This document shows, piece by piece, positions 54,937 through 64,000 of a DNA stretch of 64,000 bases. Source of the DNA: CAWVSB01 sp046710535 (GTDB taxonomy: Bacteria; Pseudomonadota; Gammaproteobacteria; Pseudomonadales; CAWVSB01); assembly GCA_046710535.1 (NCBI GenBank), contig JBKEHH010000005.1, positions 1 through 64,000 of the forward strand, written 5' to 3'. Numbering within the stretch: position 1 is the stretch's first letter; each line of letters begins with the position of its first letter. Under the pieces are notes generated by a model that saw nothing but the letters and a program-made list of their open reading frames with translations, made no database searches and had not been told where the DNA came from. Both the position numbers and the translations under genes were made by a program.

Positions 54937-57375
54937 CTAGAAGTTATAGTTAAATTGAACTGCTACATTGCGTGGACGATTAACAAACGCGTAGTAAGAA
55001 TTACCGGTTCCACCTGTCAACGTACTTGCCAGCGGAGTGTTACCGCCAAAGTTTAATATCTCTTCATCAGTTAGATTACGACCGATCAAAGCAACTTCCC
55101 AAACACTATCAACTTCTGCTAGCGCTATGCGCGCATTAACAACGGTAGTTGCATCTTGGCGAGTTTGCTCATCCAATGTGGCTGCATACAAGTAATCATC
55201 CATGTAATTCGCGTCAGCAGCTAGCTTAAGTACTAACCCGTCGCTAACCGCAGCTTCCCAATTTGCACCAATGTTGAATTGATATTCAGGAGTGAATTCT
55301 TTACGCTCATCTGTCTGATCGCATAATCCAGGAAAATCTGGTGAGTTAGGCGCTTGCCCAAAAGCACACTGTGAATTAGGGAAATCATCAAAGTTAAAGT
55401 CCAGATAGGCACCCGATGCGGTTAGCACCAAGCTATCCGTTACCGCCCAACGGCCGTCAACTTCTAGCCCCTTTACGGTTGCTTCACCAGCATTGGTTAC
55501 ATTAAAGCCTAAAGTGCCGTCAAACTGAGACGTTTGCAGGTCGGTAAACTCGGTACGATATAAAGCAACATTTAGTTCAGCAGCGCCGTCAGCAAGAGAC
55601 ATTTTTGAACCCAACTCAATGGTTTCTGCTTCTTCGCGGTCAAACTCGAAACTACCGGTAATGGTGCTATCACGACCGCCTAATAGCGCTGCAACGCTCT
55701 GAACGTTGTTAACGTTCTCATCAGGGTGGCCGTTTGATCGAGCATCAAAGCCGCCAGATTTAAAGCCCTTAGTCCATGTTGCATACAACATTGTCTCATC
55801 GTTCATATCCCATTGGCCTGTAACAACTGGGCTGAATGAAGTATCGTCAAGATCGCCCTTGATTTTTTCATAAGGCTCTATCGAGAAAAGACCAAACAAA
55901 TTGTCATAGGTTCCTAAGTTCGCTAAATCTAATGCCCACGGCGTAGTTGGAGTAGGAACAGCAACACCTGCTCCTGTGAAATGGCCCTGCTCACGCGAGG
56001 CTTCTTTGGTTTCATCGGTATAACGACCACCGACGGTTAAGCGCAAATTATCATTAATGTTCCATGTAACTTGCAAAAAAGCAGCCCAAAGATCGCTATC
56101 ATTCTCAAAGTTACGTTTAGTTGCTGCACCCGGTGCAAGTGCCGCAATAGGCGCAGCTAAAGGGCTCAATAGGTCAATTGCTATCGGCAAAATTCCGTTT
56201 GCGGGCAGATCGATAGAGTCGCTAAAATCTAACTCACTGCTTTGATAAAATAGGCCACCGATGTAGTCAAAGGTATTACCAAGTTCAGAGGTAAACCTGA
56301 ACTCTTGACTAAATTGCTCATATTCTTCAACAAAGCTGGCGTCAAATACTACTGCACCAGAAAAGTCACAGTCACATAGCGCTTCTGTATCGTAACCAAC
56401 CATTGCCGTCGTAGACGAGATGGTTAGGCCTTCTAATGCCCACTCTACATTTAAGGTAGCATTATCTAATTCTGTTTCACTAGTATCGCCATTGTTGTCA
56501 CGCACTCTATTAAGCTGTCCATCAACCAATGGACGCCCTAGTCCAGCCTGAATACTGTTTAACACGGTTAAATGATCAACCGAGCCAGGATTGCCATCAT
56601 CAACGCTATTGTAAACTTCAATGTTACGCCCTTCGGTATCAAAGTTTGCTTGCGAGACTTTTAAACTAGCAGTGACATTATCAGTAACATCCCAAGCTAA
56701 GCTTGCACGAACAAACGACTCATCTTCAACTTGCTCGTCTTTATTAAAAGTAGTGTTCTTGAAATAACCTTCTTGCTGACGATCCATTATCGCGATACGG
56801 CCACGCAAATTATCTGTCAGTGGCCCCGACAACACTAGGCGTAAGTCTTGCTCATCGGCATCAGGCTCATACAATGCGGTAAACGAGCCTTCAAATTCAT
56901 CAGTTGGTTTTGCCGATATCATGCTAACGGCACCAGCAATACTGTTTTTACCAAATAAAATACTTTGCGTACCGCGCAATACTTCCACTCGCTCTAAATC
57001 AAACAGTGGCGCACGAGCTAATTGGTCACGGCCATAAAAAACGCCGTCGTTATACATGCCAACTGACTGTTCAAATCCAGGATTAATGCCTGAAGAAATA
57101 CCACGTATTGTAATGCTGGTTGAAATCCCCGTCTCATTAATAGAGAAATTGGGCACGTAAGTAGACAGCCCTTCTAAATCTACAACACCGGCATTAGACA
57201 TTTTTTGTGCCGAAATGGCTGAAACTGATACTGGAACGTCTTGTAGTGATTGTGCACGCTGCTGTGCAGTCACGACAATCTCTTCCAACATTTGTGCTGA
57301 CGTTGTCGCACTAGCACCAGCAGCCAAAATTGCCACCGCTAGTTTTGTGTACGCAAAACGATTGGTTTCTTTCAT
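54937..57375 (-). CDS. TonB-dependent outer-membrane receptor
   Basis: 812 residues: signal peptide (about 1-27), TonB box 'EEIVVTA' at 31-37, plug domain (about 45-155, 'DLERVEVLRGTQSILFGKN') and a 22-strand barrel ending in 'VAVQFNYNF'. The sequence is of the type used by sphingomonad- and Cellvibrionales-like organisms to take up organic compounds rather than only iron. It is in a region with CoA-ligase and alcohol dehydrogenase genes, which suggests a carbon substrate. Confidence 0.93.
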   Translation of the reverse strand: MKETNRFAYTKLAVAILAAGASATTSAQMLEEIVVTAQQRAQSLQDVPVSVSAISAQKMSNAGVVDLEGLSTYVPNFSINETGISTSITIRGISSGINPGFEQSVGMYNDGVFYGRDQLARAPLFDLERVEVLRGTQSILFGKNSIAGAVSMISAKPTDEFEGSFTALYEPDADEQDLRLVLSGPLTDNLRGRIAIMDRQQEGYFKNTTFNKDEQVEDESFVRASLAWDVTDNVTASLKVSQANFDTEGRNIEVYNSVDDGNPGSVDHLTVLNSIQAGLGRPLVDGQLNRVRDNNGDTSETELDNATLNVEWALEGLTISSTTAMVGYDTEALCDCDFSGAVVFDASFVEEYEQFSQEFRFTSELGNTFDYIGGLFYQSSELDFSDSIDLPANGILPIAIDLLSPLAAPIAALAPGAATKRNFENDSDLWAAFLQVTWNINDNLRLTVGGRYTDETKEASREQGHFTGAGVAVPTPTTPWALDLANLGTYDNLFGLFSIEPYEKIKGDLDDTSFSPVVTGQWDMNDETMLYATWTKGFKSGGFDARSNGHPDENVNNVQSVAALLGGRDSTITGSFEFDREEAETIELGSKMSLADGAAELNVALYRTEFTDLQTSQFDGTLGFNVTNAGEATVKGLEVDGRWAVTDSLVLTASGAYLDFNFDDFPNSQCAFGQAPNSPDFPGLCDQTDERKEFTPEYQFNIGANWEAAVSDGLVLKLAADANYMDDYLYAATLDEQTRQDATTVVNARIALAEVDSVWEVALIGRNLTDEEILNFGGNTPLASTLTGGTGNSYYAFVNRPRNVAVQFNYNF

Positions 57376-57709
57376 ACTTAAATCCCCAAGTTATTAATAT
57401 TATTATAAGTAATTGGCTTTTCGGTCAGCCAGTCATCAATTTCACATAGATTAAGGCTCAAAACAATAGCCACTTATTGCGTATGGATAAGCATTAATTA
57501 CCTTAAAGCGCCAAAAGTTTATCAACCCCTGACAAAAAAAGCGCTCTGAAGGAAAATCCTTAGAGCGCTCGCGGCCTTAATGGGCTGTGATATGGTGATT
57601 GACACCAGTAAACAAAGTATAACTTAAGCGCAGCCTATCGCTTTGACCGTCTTGTGCTATCACCAAAGCTGCTTGTAACTAATAATTATATAATCCCAAA
57701 CACTATGAT
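57376..57709. other. 334-base gap between TonB receptor and DASS carrier genes
   Basis: Holds the receptor's leader region, with GGGG ribosome site and a perfect -10 box TATAAT on the minus strand at 57402-57407 (no good -35 seen), and a terminator at 57541-57570. I see no gene in it. Confidence 0.5.
57541..57570 (-). terminator. Terminator after the DASS carrier gene
   Basis: Hairpin with arms GCGCTCT-AAGGA and TCCTTAGAGCGC, followed on the minus strand by TTTTTTT. It is 140 bases past the carrier stop and upstream of the receptor. Confidence 0.75.
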
Positions 57710-59086
57710 TTACGCCAAGCTCAGATAACAAACTGCAGTAATAATCAATGCGCCACATAGATTAAGCGCAAATCCCTCCCGCGCCATCACTTTGGTAGTC
57801 ACCATGCCACTGCTATAAACAACACTGTTTGGCGCAGTGGCTACTGGCAACATAAAGGCACAGCTTGCGCTCATTGCCGCTGGCACCATTAGTAAGGCTG
57901 GGTCTATGTTAGCCGCCATTGCGGTGGCCGCTAACAAGGGCATCAATAAACTGGTACTCGCCGTATTACTAGTGGCTTCTGTTAAGAAAGTAACCGCCAA
58001 GGCAATTGCGGCAATCATTACGATAACGGGTAAGGCACTAACTCCTGAAATCAGCATTGCCACGTCTGAACTTAAGCCCGAATACTGGAAGGCCTTAGCG
58101 ATGGTGATACCACCAGCAAATAACAACAACACTCCCCAAGGAATTTTAACTGCCGACTCCCAATCAAGCAGCCTACCGCCTTTGCCATTGGAGATAGTAA
58201 ACAGCGCTATCACGGCTATAAATGCGACCGCAGCGTCGTTGGCATTAGGCGAGTTAAACCAAGCGCTCCAGCCGCCAAAAGGGTCTCTGCGGGTCATCCA
58301 CGCCAGTGCTGTCAGGCCAAATACCCACATCACTCGTTTTTGCGCAACGGTCCAACTGCCCTCTTTGGCCAGCTCTACTCCGGGGTGGCCTCCTAAGTTT
58401 CGGCTTAGCCACAAAGCCATCACCGGAACTAGCAATATTACTACTGGGACCGCCCAGCTCATCCAGGTAAGAAAGCCTATTTCACTACCGGTATGGTCTT
58501 TATATACCTGCATAAAAATCAAATTAGGTGGCGTTCCTATCGGCGTACCAATGCCGCCAACCGATGCGGCATAAGCAATACCCAGCAATAGTGGTATGGC
58601 TAGACGATCATCTTTCGCTTTATCTAATACCGCCATAGCAACAGGCAGCAGCATTAACGTGGTCGCAGTATTGGATATCCACATACTCAAAATAGCGGCT
58701 GCGGCCATAAAACCAAACACTAATCTTTTGCCGCTGCTGGCGCCAAACAAGCCCACCATATACATGGCGACACGGTAATGCGCCCCACTGTATTCCATCG
58801 CCTTAGATAAAATAAAACCGCCTAGTAGCAGCAAAATTAATGGCGAGCCGTAGGCTTGCGCTACCTGCAGGCCGTCCAATACTCCAAGCAATGGTAGTAA
58901 ACCCATGGGTAGCATAGAAGTTACAGGAATAGGTACAGCCTCACTAACCCACCACAGTAAACACCAAATAGTTACGCCAGCGGTTGCTGCCGCCTCGTGA
59001 CTAAGCCCCGGGCTCATACACGCGACATAGGTAATTGCTGCCGCTACCGGTCCCAGCAGCAACAGCATGCCTTTATTTTCGCTCAA
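57710..59086 (-). CDS. DASS (SLC13) family anion/dicarboxylate carrier
   Basis: 458 residues, about eleven hydrophobic segments. Both sodium/substrate-site motifs are visible: 'MWISNTATTLMLLP' and 'FLTEATSNTASTSLLMP'. SNT motifs in both repeats mark divalent anion:sodium symporters for C4-dicarboxylates or sulfate. Substrate not resolved. The gene is divergent from moaA. Confidence 0.9.
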   Translation of the reverse strand: MSENKGMLLLLGPVAAAITYVACMSPGLSHEAAATAGVTIWCLLWWVSEAVPIPVTSMLPMGLLPLLGVLDGLQVAQAYGSPLILLLLGGFILSKAMEYSGAHYRVAMYMVGLFGASSGKRLVFGFMAAAAILSMWISNTATTLMLLPVAMAVLDKAKDDRLAIPLLLGIAYAASVGGIGTPIGTPPNLIFMQVYKDHTGSEIGFLTWMSWAVPVVILLVPVMALWLSRNLGGHPGVELAKEGSWTVAQKRVMWVFGLTALAWMTRRDPFGGWSAWFNSPNANDAAVAFIAVIALFTISNGKGGRLLDWESAVKIPWGVLLLFAGGITIAKAFQYSGLSSDVAMLISGVSALPVIVMIAAIALAVTFLTEATSNTASTSLLMPLLAATAMAANIDPALLMVPAAMSASCAFMLPVATAPNSVVYSSGMVTTKVMAREGFALNLCGALIITAVCYLSLA

Positions 59087-59228
59087 ACTTTATTCCTCTA
59101 CTTTTGTACTATTTTTATACTATGCAAACTGTACTTAAAGCACACCCTTGTTACTATAGGGCATTAGCAAAACTATAGATTATGAGCTTTGCCCTTCACA
59201 AACAACCGAGCCTTAACAAAAGCATCGA

Positions 59229-60254
59229 ATGAATCAAACTATAGCCCAACATCCAAACAAACTTATTGACCGCTTCGGGCGACATATTAATTATGTCCGG
59301 CTATCAGTTACCGACCGCTGTGACTTTCGCTGTGTTTACTGCATGGCAGAAGAAATGACGTTTTTGCCACGCAAAGAAATTTTAAGCTTAGAAGAAATTG
59401 AAATTATCGCCCGCGTATTTACCGAACTAGGGGTTAGCAAAATTCGCTTAACTGGCGGTGAGCCATTAATAAGAAAAGGTGTTTTACGACTTACTCAAAA
59501 GCTAGGCGCTTTAACTGGACTAGATGAGTTAACTATAACTACCAATGGCTCCCAACTTGCCACCATGGCAAAAGACTTACAACAGGCTGGCATTAAGCGT
59601 ATTAATATTAGCCTTGATACCTTAAAGGCTGATCGCTTTAAAAGCCTTACCCGCACCGGCGACTTACTAAAAGTCCGCCAAGGTATTGATGCTGCATTAG
59701 CCGCAGGCTTTGAGCGAATAAAAATAAATGCAGTATTACTTAAAGGCCGTAACGACGACGAAGCGGTTGATTTAGTTAATTTTTGTCGCGAACACAAACT
59801 GGATATTTCGTTTATTGAAGAAATGCCCTTAGGCGTTATCGACGAACACAACCGCGCAGTTAGTTATTTATCTAGCGATGAGCTAAAGAACACTATCGAG
59901 CAAGCACATACCCTTACTGCCAGCGATGATAAAACCGGCGGCCCTTCTAAATACTACCGAATGGCAGATAGTGATATAAAGGTAGGCTTTATTTCACCTC
60001 ATAGCCATAATTTTTGCGGCGATTGCAATCGCGTACGAGTAACCGTAGAAGGTAAGTTGTTACTCTGCCTTGGTAACGAACACTCGGTAGATTTACGTGC
60101 CATATTGAGACAACAATCTGGTGATGCTAATAATATTAAAGACGCGCTGAAAACAGCCATTGTTAACAGCATGACAATAAAACCTGAACGCCACTATTTT
60201 AATTTAGACAACGAGCCGCAAATTGTCCGTTTCATGAACGCGACCGGCGGTTAA
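59229..60254 (+). CDS. moaA: GTP 3',8-cyclase, molybdenum cofactor synthesis
   Basis: 341 residues, radical SAM enzyme converting GTP to 3',8-cH2GTP. The first cluster motif 'CDFRCVYC' (Cys31, 35, 38), 'RLTGGEPLIRKGV', the second cluster 'CGDCNRVRVT' plus a later Cys ('LLLCLG') and the C-terminal Gly-Gly ('ATGG') are all present, so it should be active. It is followed after 36 bases by the MoxR/CoxE-type pair. Confidence 0.96.
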   Translation: MNQTIAQHPNKLIDRFGRHINYVRLSVTDRCDFRCVYCMAEEMTFLPRKEILSLEEIEIIARVFTELGVSKIRLTGGEPLIRKGVLRLTQKLGALTGLDELTITTNGSQLATMAKDLQQAGIKRINISLDTLKADRFKSLTRTGDLLKVRQGIDAALAAGFERIKINAVLLKGRNDDEAVDLVNFCREHKLDISFIEEMPLGVIDEHNRAVSYLSSDELKNTIEQAHTLTASDDKTGGPSKYYRMADSDIKVGFISPHSHNFCGDCNRVRVTVEGKLLLCLGNEHSVDLRAILRQQSGDANNIKDALKTAIVNSMTIKPERHYFNLDNEPQIVRFMNATGG

Positions 60255-60289
60255 GCTAGCCCGCAATTATTTATACCAAGGATTCAGCA

Positions 60290-61213
60290 ATGCCCCGCAA
60301 CACCTTATCAAGCATAGATGCGACTTTAGAAGCACTAAAAACACAAAACTATATAGCCAGTGAAGAAATTGCCAGTGCGGTGTTTTTAGCCTGCCAGCTA
60401 GGTAAACCACTGTTAGTAGAGGGTCCGCCTGGCGTTGGCAAAACAGAGTTGGCCAAAGCGCTGGCACAAAGCCTATCCGCCGAACTAATACGCTTGCAAT
60501 GCTATGAAGGCTTAGACGAGTCCAAAGCGTTATATGAATGGAAATATGGTAAGCAGCTGCTGTACACCCAAATTTTAAAAGAAAAACTCGATGACATAGT
60601 GGGCAGTGAATCGAACTTAAACCAAGCATTGGAAAAACTAAAAAGTGTTGACGATATCTTTTTCTCCCCTGATTTCTTAGAACCACGCCCGCTTTTGCAA
60701 GCGCTGCAAAGTGAAAAAACCAGTGTATTGCTGATCGACGAAATTGATAAAAGCGATGAGGAATTTGAAGCATTGTTGTTAGAAATATTGTCAGACTTTC
60801 AAGTCACTGTGCCTGAAATTGGTACTATAGTAGCGACTAATCATCCGTTGGTAATTCTTACCTCTAACAGCACTCGCGAGCTAAGCGACGCGTTAAAACG
60901 CCGCTGTTTACATTTGTTTATCCCGTTCCCTGAAAAAGAACTGGAACAAATTATTCTGCTCAGCCGTGTACCAGAATTGTCACAAGCGTTAAGTGCGAAG
61001 ATGGCAAATTTTATCGATCGCCTGCGGGATTTAGAACTTAAAAAACAGCCTGCCGTTAGCGAAACTATCGATTGGGGCCGAGCATTATTATTGCTCCATG
61101 CTAATAGTTTAGACGCTAACGTTGTTAGCAATACACTTAATCTTATTTTAAAACACCAAGAAGATATTGACAACGTTCGCGCCGATTTAGACAGTTTATT
61201 AAAGGGCATCTAA
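60290..61213 (+). CDS. MoxR-family AAA+ ATPase
   Basis: 307 residues. Walker A 'EGPPGVGKTELA' (45-52), Walker B 'VLLIDEIDKSDEEFEA', sensor 1 'VILTSNSTRELSDALKRRC' with the Arg finger. MoxR ATPases act as chaperones inserting cofactors, paired with a VWA protein, here the next gene, which starts at the base after its stop. CoxD is the member that matures CO dehydrogenase; adjacency to moaA makes a molybdo-enzyme client plausible but unproven. Confidence 0.92.
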   Translation: MPRNTLSSIDATLEALKTQNYIASEEIASAVFLACQLGKPLLVEGPPGVGKTELAKALAQSLSAELIRLQCYEGLDESKALYEWKYGKQLLYTQILKEKLDDIVGSESNLNQALEKLKSVDDIFFSPDFLEPRPLLQALQSEKTSVLLIDEIDKSDEEFEALLLEILSDFQVTVPEIGTIVATNHPLVILTSNSTRELSDALKRRCLHLFIPFPEKELEQIILLSRVPELSQALSAKMANFIDRLRDLELKKQPAVSETIDWGRALLLLHANSLDANVVSNTLNLILKHQEDIDNVRADLDSLLKGI

Positions 61214-62629
61214 GTGGACAATGTCCTACTAGGGTTTATTGATGTGCTGCGCCACGCGGGAATTCCTGTTGGTATTAATAACGCGCGCACCGCCCTAGAA
61301 GCAGTCAGCATTGTCGGTTACGACGATCGTGACCGCATGCGCCTAGCGTTAGCAACCGTCATCGCCGCCGACCAACATGAGCGCGAATTATTAGATGATT
61401 GTTTTAAACGCTATTTTTTATGTAGCGATAATAACCCAACAAACATGCCTGAAGCTGCCAGCGAAGATAGCGCGGCTAATGATGATTCAACCAATAACGA
61501 CGAACAACAAAGTTCAGCTCTTCCTGAAAATAACGAAGCTAATGCTGATCTACACTCAGATATTCTTAACGACTTATTGGCAGGCGATGATGATGATTTG
61601 CAGCTCGCTATACAACAAGCGAGCGAAGCGATAGACAGTGATCAAATTCGTTACTATACCCAACGCGGGGTTTTCACCCGCCGTTTACTAGAGGCTCTAG
61701 ACTGGCCGCAACTACAACAATCCATTATGGCAATGGAAGAAGGCTTAGAGGAAGGATCTGGTGGCGCTGGTGGTAGTAGTAGTGGCTTAGGTGATGCGCA
61801 AGAATTATCAGCCCGTATGTTAGCAGCAGCCCGCGACCAAATTGATCGCCAATACTACTTGTATGCCAAGCCGCAAACTCAGCAGCTGCGCGAGCAACGT
61901 CTGCTCACCACGCCGATTAGAATGCTCAGCCATAGGGAGCAAGATAGTGTTCATAAGTTGGTGCAAAAAATTGCCCGCAGACTGAATAAAAAATATCGCC
62001 GTCGTGCCATAGTTCATCAGCGCGGCAAGCTCGACGTGCGCGCAACACTACGTCGCAACATGGCGTTTGACGCTACTCCTTTTATTCCACAATGGCGAAA
62101 AAAGCATAAAGATCGGCCGCAGGTTTTTGTTATTGCCGATATCTCAGGGTCAGTCGCGGCCAGCTCTGGTATGCTACTTAGCTTTATGGCTAGCCTTAGT
62201 GAAATTCTGCCGAAAGTACGCAGCTTTGTTTTTTCTAGTGCTATGGGTGAAGTCACCGATCTATATAAGCAGCTAGACATTAAAGATGCCACCGAGCAAG
62301 CCAACAAGCGTTGGGGCAGTGGCGTAACCGACTACGGCAGATCATTTATTAATTTTGCCGAGCTTACTCAAGGACAAATCAGACGTAACAGCACGATTAT
62401 TATTTTAGGCGATGCTCGCAACAATAATGGTGACCCGGCGATGAGCGTGTTCAAAGATATTGCTCGCTGCTGTCATAATATTTATTGGTTAAACCCCGAG
62501 CGAAAAAATATTTGGGGCACCGGCGACTCCATCATGAGTGACTACGGCAAGTATTGTCACTCTATTCATTTGTCTAATACTCTTGCCGACTTAGAAAAGT
62601 TTTGCGACTATTTACTTAAGAATAATTGA
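61214..62629 (+). CDS. VWA-domain protein, CoxE-like
   Basis: 471 residues: an N-terminal CoxE helical region ('GFIDVLRHAGIPVGINNA', 'ATVIAADQHERELLDDCFKRYF'), an acidic Asn-rich linker (about 75-115), and a C-terminal von Willebrand A domain with MIDAS 'VIADISGSVAASS' (Asp309). GTG start immediately after the ATPase gene. It is the partner of the MoxR ATPase in metal-centre assembly of a client enzyme not found here. Confidence 0.9.
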   Translation: MDNVLLGFIDVLRHAGIPVGINNARTALEAVSIVGYDDRDRMRLALATVIAADQHERELLDDCFKRYFLCSDNNPTNMPEAASEDSAANDDSTNNDEQQSSALPENNEANADLHSDILNDLLAGDDDDLQLAIQQASEAIDSDQIRYYTQRGVFTRRLLEALDWPQLQQSIMAMEEGLEEGSGGAGGSSSGLGDAQELSARMLAAARDQIDRQYYLYAKPQTQQLREQRLLTTPIRMLSHREQDSVHKLVQKIARRLNKKYRRRAIVHQRGKLDVRATLRRNMAFDATPFIPQWRKKHKDRPQVFVIADISGSVAASSGMLLSFMASLSEILPKVRSFVFSSAMGEVTDLYKQLDIKDATEQANKRWGSGVTDYGRSFINFAELTQGQIRRNSTIIILGDARNNNGDPAMSVFKDIARCCHNIYWLNPERKNIWGTGDSIMSDYGKYCHSIHLSNTLADLEKFCDYLLKNN

Positions 62630-62666
62630 CACGATCAAAACAGCGATAAAAACACCAAGGTAAACT

Positions 62667-63050
62667 ATGATACTAGCTAGAGTTCTGCTGATATTTAACG
62701 GATTATTCTACGCCGTCTATGGCACCATGTGCTTTGTAGACCCAACCACTGCCGCTAATTTAGTCGGCTTTAGCCTTGGCTATACCTCGGGCCCAGTTGA
62801 AGTTATGGCCATGTATGGCGGCATGCAATTAGCCATCGGCTTCTATTCAACGGTAAAAGCTAAAGACGCACTCAGCGCCCCACATGGCTTGGAAGTATTA
62901 GCGGTATTAATGGGTGGTTTAGGTATTGCCCGATTAATCGGGCTAACCATATACTCGCCAGACTCTTACAATTTAACCATTGGCTGCTATGAAGTCTGCG
63001 TTTGTTTGCTCGCTATTTACGCTAGAAAAAGACTGCTAACAAAACAATAG
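62667..63050 (+). CDS. DUF4345-like membrane protein
   Basis: 127 residues in four helices, with 'NGLFYAVYGTMCFVDPTTAANL' and 'MYGGMQLAIGFYSTVKAK', fitting the DUF4345 family. Function unknown. It starts 38 bases after the CoxE-like gene and may be in the same transcript. Confidence 0.75.
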   Translation: MILARVLLIFNGLFYAVYGTMCFVDPTTAANLVGFSLGYTSGPVEVMAMYGGMQLAIGFYSTVKAKDALSAPHGLEVLAVLMGGLGIARLIGLTIYSPDSYNLTIGCYEVCVCLLAIYARKRLLTKQ

Positions 63051-63123
63051 GAGTAGCAATATCTCACACCGCTTATTGTATCGTTTGGATGGTCTTGGTC
63101 ATTGCTGATATTGAAAGGCTAAT

Positions 63124-63152
63124 AAAAAGGGCTCCACAGGGAGTCCTTTTTA
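63124..63152. terminator. Bidirectional terminator between convergent genes
   Basis: Hairpin AAAAGGGCTCC-ACAG-GGAGTCCTTTT (one G-T pair) with A and T flanks lies between the DUF4345 stop and the stop of the minus-strand metallohydrolase gene. Confidence 0.75.
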
Positions 63153-63164
63153 TATAATCCACCA

Positions 63165-64000
63165 CTACTCTACAGCTAACTGGGGCAAACCCCGCGCATT
63201 CCATTTGCCATCATTATCTGCATCGATAAACACCGGATTAGTAAAAGCCATCGGCGTTAGCGTCGGCGCTATCAGGCTATATAACTCGTTAACTTGCCCG
63301 GTAACCTCAAATACCACAAAGCTGTCATGGGAGAAGTTAAATTCAAAGTCCTGCTGGCTATTGGCGACTGCACTGCGCGTCTCTTCAAGCACTCCGTTGA
63401 CATAAATATTAAGGGTATCCACCGGCACCCAAGAAGCAGCATCAATATTTACCTGTAAACTTACATCGCTGCCGCTCAGCATTCTGGATACGCCTATTGC
63501 CTGCGCAACTTTAATTTCACCACCTTGTTCACTGACAGTAATTAGCGGACCAGAGCTGCCAAAAATTTGCCCGTCGCTAATCGCGCTGATAAAGGTATCA
63601 CGATTAAAATTAGCTATATTGTCATCACCTACATACACATAGTTACGAGGCATTGCCACTAGCTCTACGTTGCCATGGCTATCACTATTGGCGCTGGCAA
63701 AAATAATTTCACCTTGCTGTAAAAAGGAAAACCAATCTTGGCGTAACACTTCATAATTGCTGAAAAATTCACCTAGAAATGAGCCGTTAGCGACTTCAAT
63801 CAAATCTATATCGATATCGCGTAAACCCGTCTTGGGATCTTTTTCAATCAGCGATTTATTGTTATCACTGATTAATGGCAAACCCGGATCGTAGCTGTTG
63901 CCATAGACCAAATGATCTAGATAATACGAGTCATCATCTTTGACTGCCGTTTTTCTTGCATGGTTCATCTGCAAAATAACTTGCTCGCTATCGCTGCCGA
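63165..64000 (-). CDS. CehA/McbA-like metallohydrolase, 3' part (partial)
   Basis: The frame is open from its stop at 63165 to the window edge, so the 5' part lies outside. It carries 'FASANSDSHGNVEL', the late His motif of PHP-type metallohydrolases of the CehA/McbA group, followed by a beta-sandwich-like region ('LQVNIDAASWVPVDTLNIYV') and a dockerin-like ending 'FIDADNDGKWNA'. The N-terminal metal ligands cannot be seen. Likely secreted phosphoesterase or carbamate hydrolase; substrate unknown. Confidence 0.72.
   Translation of the reverse strand, partial: GSDSEQVILQMNHARKTAVKDDDSYYLDHLVYGNSYDPGLPLISDNNKSLIEKDPKTGLRDIDIDLIEVANGSFLGEFFSNYEVLRQDWFSFLQQGEIIFASANSDSHGNVELVAMPRNYVYVGDDNIANFNRDTFISAISDGQIFGSSGPLITVSEQGGEIKVAQAIGVSRMLSGSDVSLQVNIDAASWVPVDTLNIYVNGVLEETRSAVANSQQDFEFNFSHDSFVVFEVTGQVNELYSLIAPTLTPMAFTNPVFIDADNDGKWNARGLPQLAVE

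Noticed and set aside
59087..59228. Possible molybdenum-cofactor riboswitch upstream of moaA; a GGGCA...TGCCC pairing can be drawn.
   Set aside because: I could not match the conserved core of that RNA motif, and the loop is long; a chance hairpin is more likely.
1..64000. Prophage, transposon, CRISPR array, toxin-antitoxin or defence system.
   Set aside because: I looked for transposase or integrase signatures, direct-repeat arrays and short gene pairs with defence-type domains and saw none. DUF4279 next to a Nudix gene was the nearest candidate, but there is no toxin-like partner.

Overview
The window reads as an ordinary stretch of chromosome from a marine-type gammaproteobacterium. My best guess is the Cellvibrionales/Spongiibacteraceae neighbourhood. 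This is inference from gene content: the bioB-F-H-C-D order, DUF3094 and DUF3014 genes, several long acyl-CoA dehydrogenases, and a TonB receptor with AraC-type catabolic control. It is moderately AT-rich and densely packed on both strands, with many 1-8 nt overlaps. I saw no rRNA, tRNA, prophage, insertion sequence, CRISPR array or integron.

Layout. 0-5.3 kb: fatty-acid and housekeeping enzymes (MaoC hydratase, acyl-CoA dehydrogenase, TesB thioesterase, histidine phosphatase, SDR, Nudix hydrolase with a DUF4279 partner). 5.6-9.8 kb: a translationally coupled lemA-TPM-TPM operon, a stand-alone FabH-like ketosynthase and a double-VOC protein. 10.3-14.2 kb: acyl-CoA synthetase, acyl-CoA dehydrogenase and a small conserved unknown, in one direction. 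14.2-22.1 kb: an RND efflux pair abutting a DsbA-family remnant, then an EthD-like protein, an aldose epimerase and a cytochrome P450. 22.2-27.4 kb: TraB/GumN protein, MFS carrier, DUF3014, DUF3094 and another acyl-CoA dehydrogenase. 27.5-31.9 kb: the biotin operon bioBFHCD, divergent from comF-modABC (32.0-35.2 kb), with a candidate BirA operator between them.

35.2-41 kb is the oddest part. Three genes (srkA-type kinase, LysR regulator, GGDEF cyclase) are each broken by several lesions, while intact genes lie between them (a membrane-anchored unknown and a CoA-transferase pair). 41.2-47.3 kb: hexapeptide acyltransferase, cysE, a small-molecule kinase, an LLM-class oxidoreductase, a SlyD-like isomerase, a frameshifted small secreted protein, a split YeeE/YedE transporter and a DUF4870 protein. 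47.3-57.4 kb looks like a catabolic region: beta-barrel protein, lipoprotein Ntn acylase, acyl-CoA ligase, iron alcohol dehydrogenase, AraC regulator and TonB receptor. 57.7-64 kb: DASS carboxylate/anion carrier, moaA, a MoxR/CoxE-type pair, DUF4345 and the 3' part of a CehA/McbA-like metallohydrolase that runs off the window.

Taken together, the genes suggest a heterotroph using lipids, steroid-like or aromatic carboxylic substrates through CoA thioesters, making its own biotin and molybdenum cofactor. I did not find a clearly new defence or mobile system. The most useful observations are the cluster of decaying genes, the DsbA remnant at the RND stop codon, the BirA-like operator, and a few conserved unknowns tied to known enzymes.
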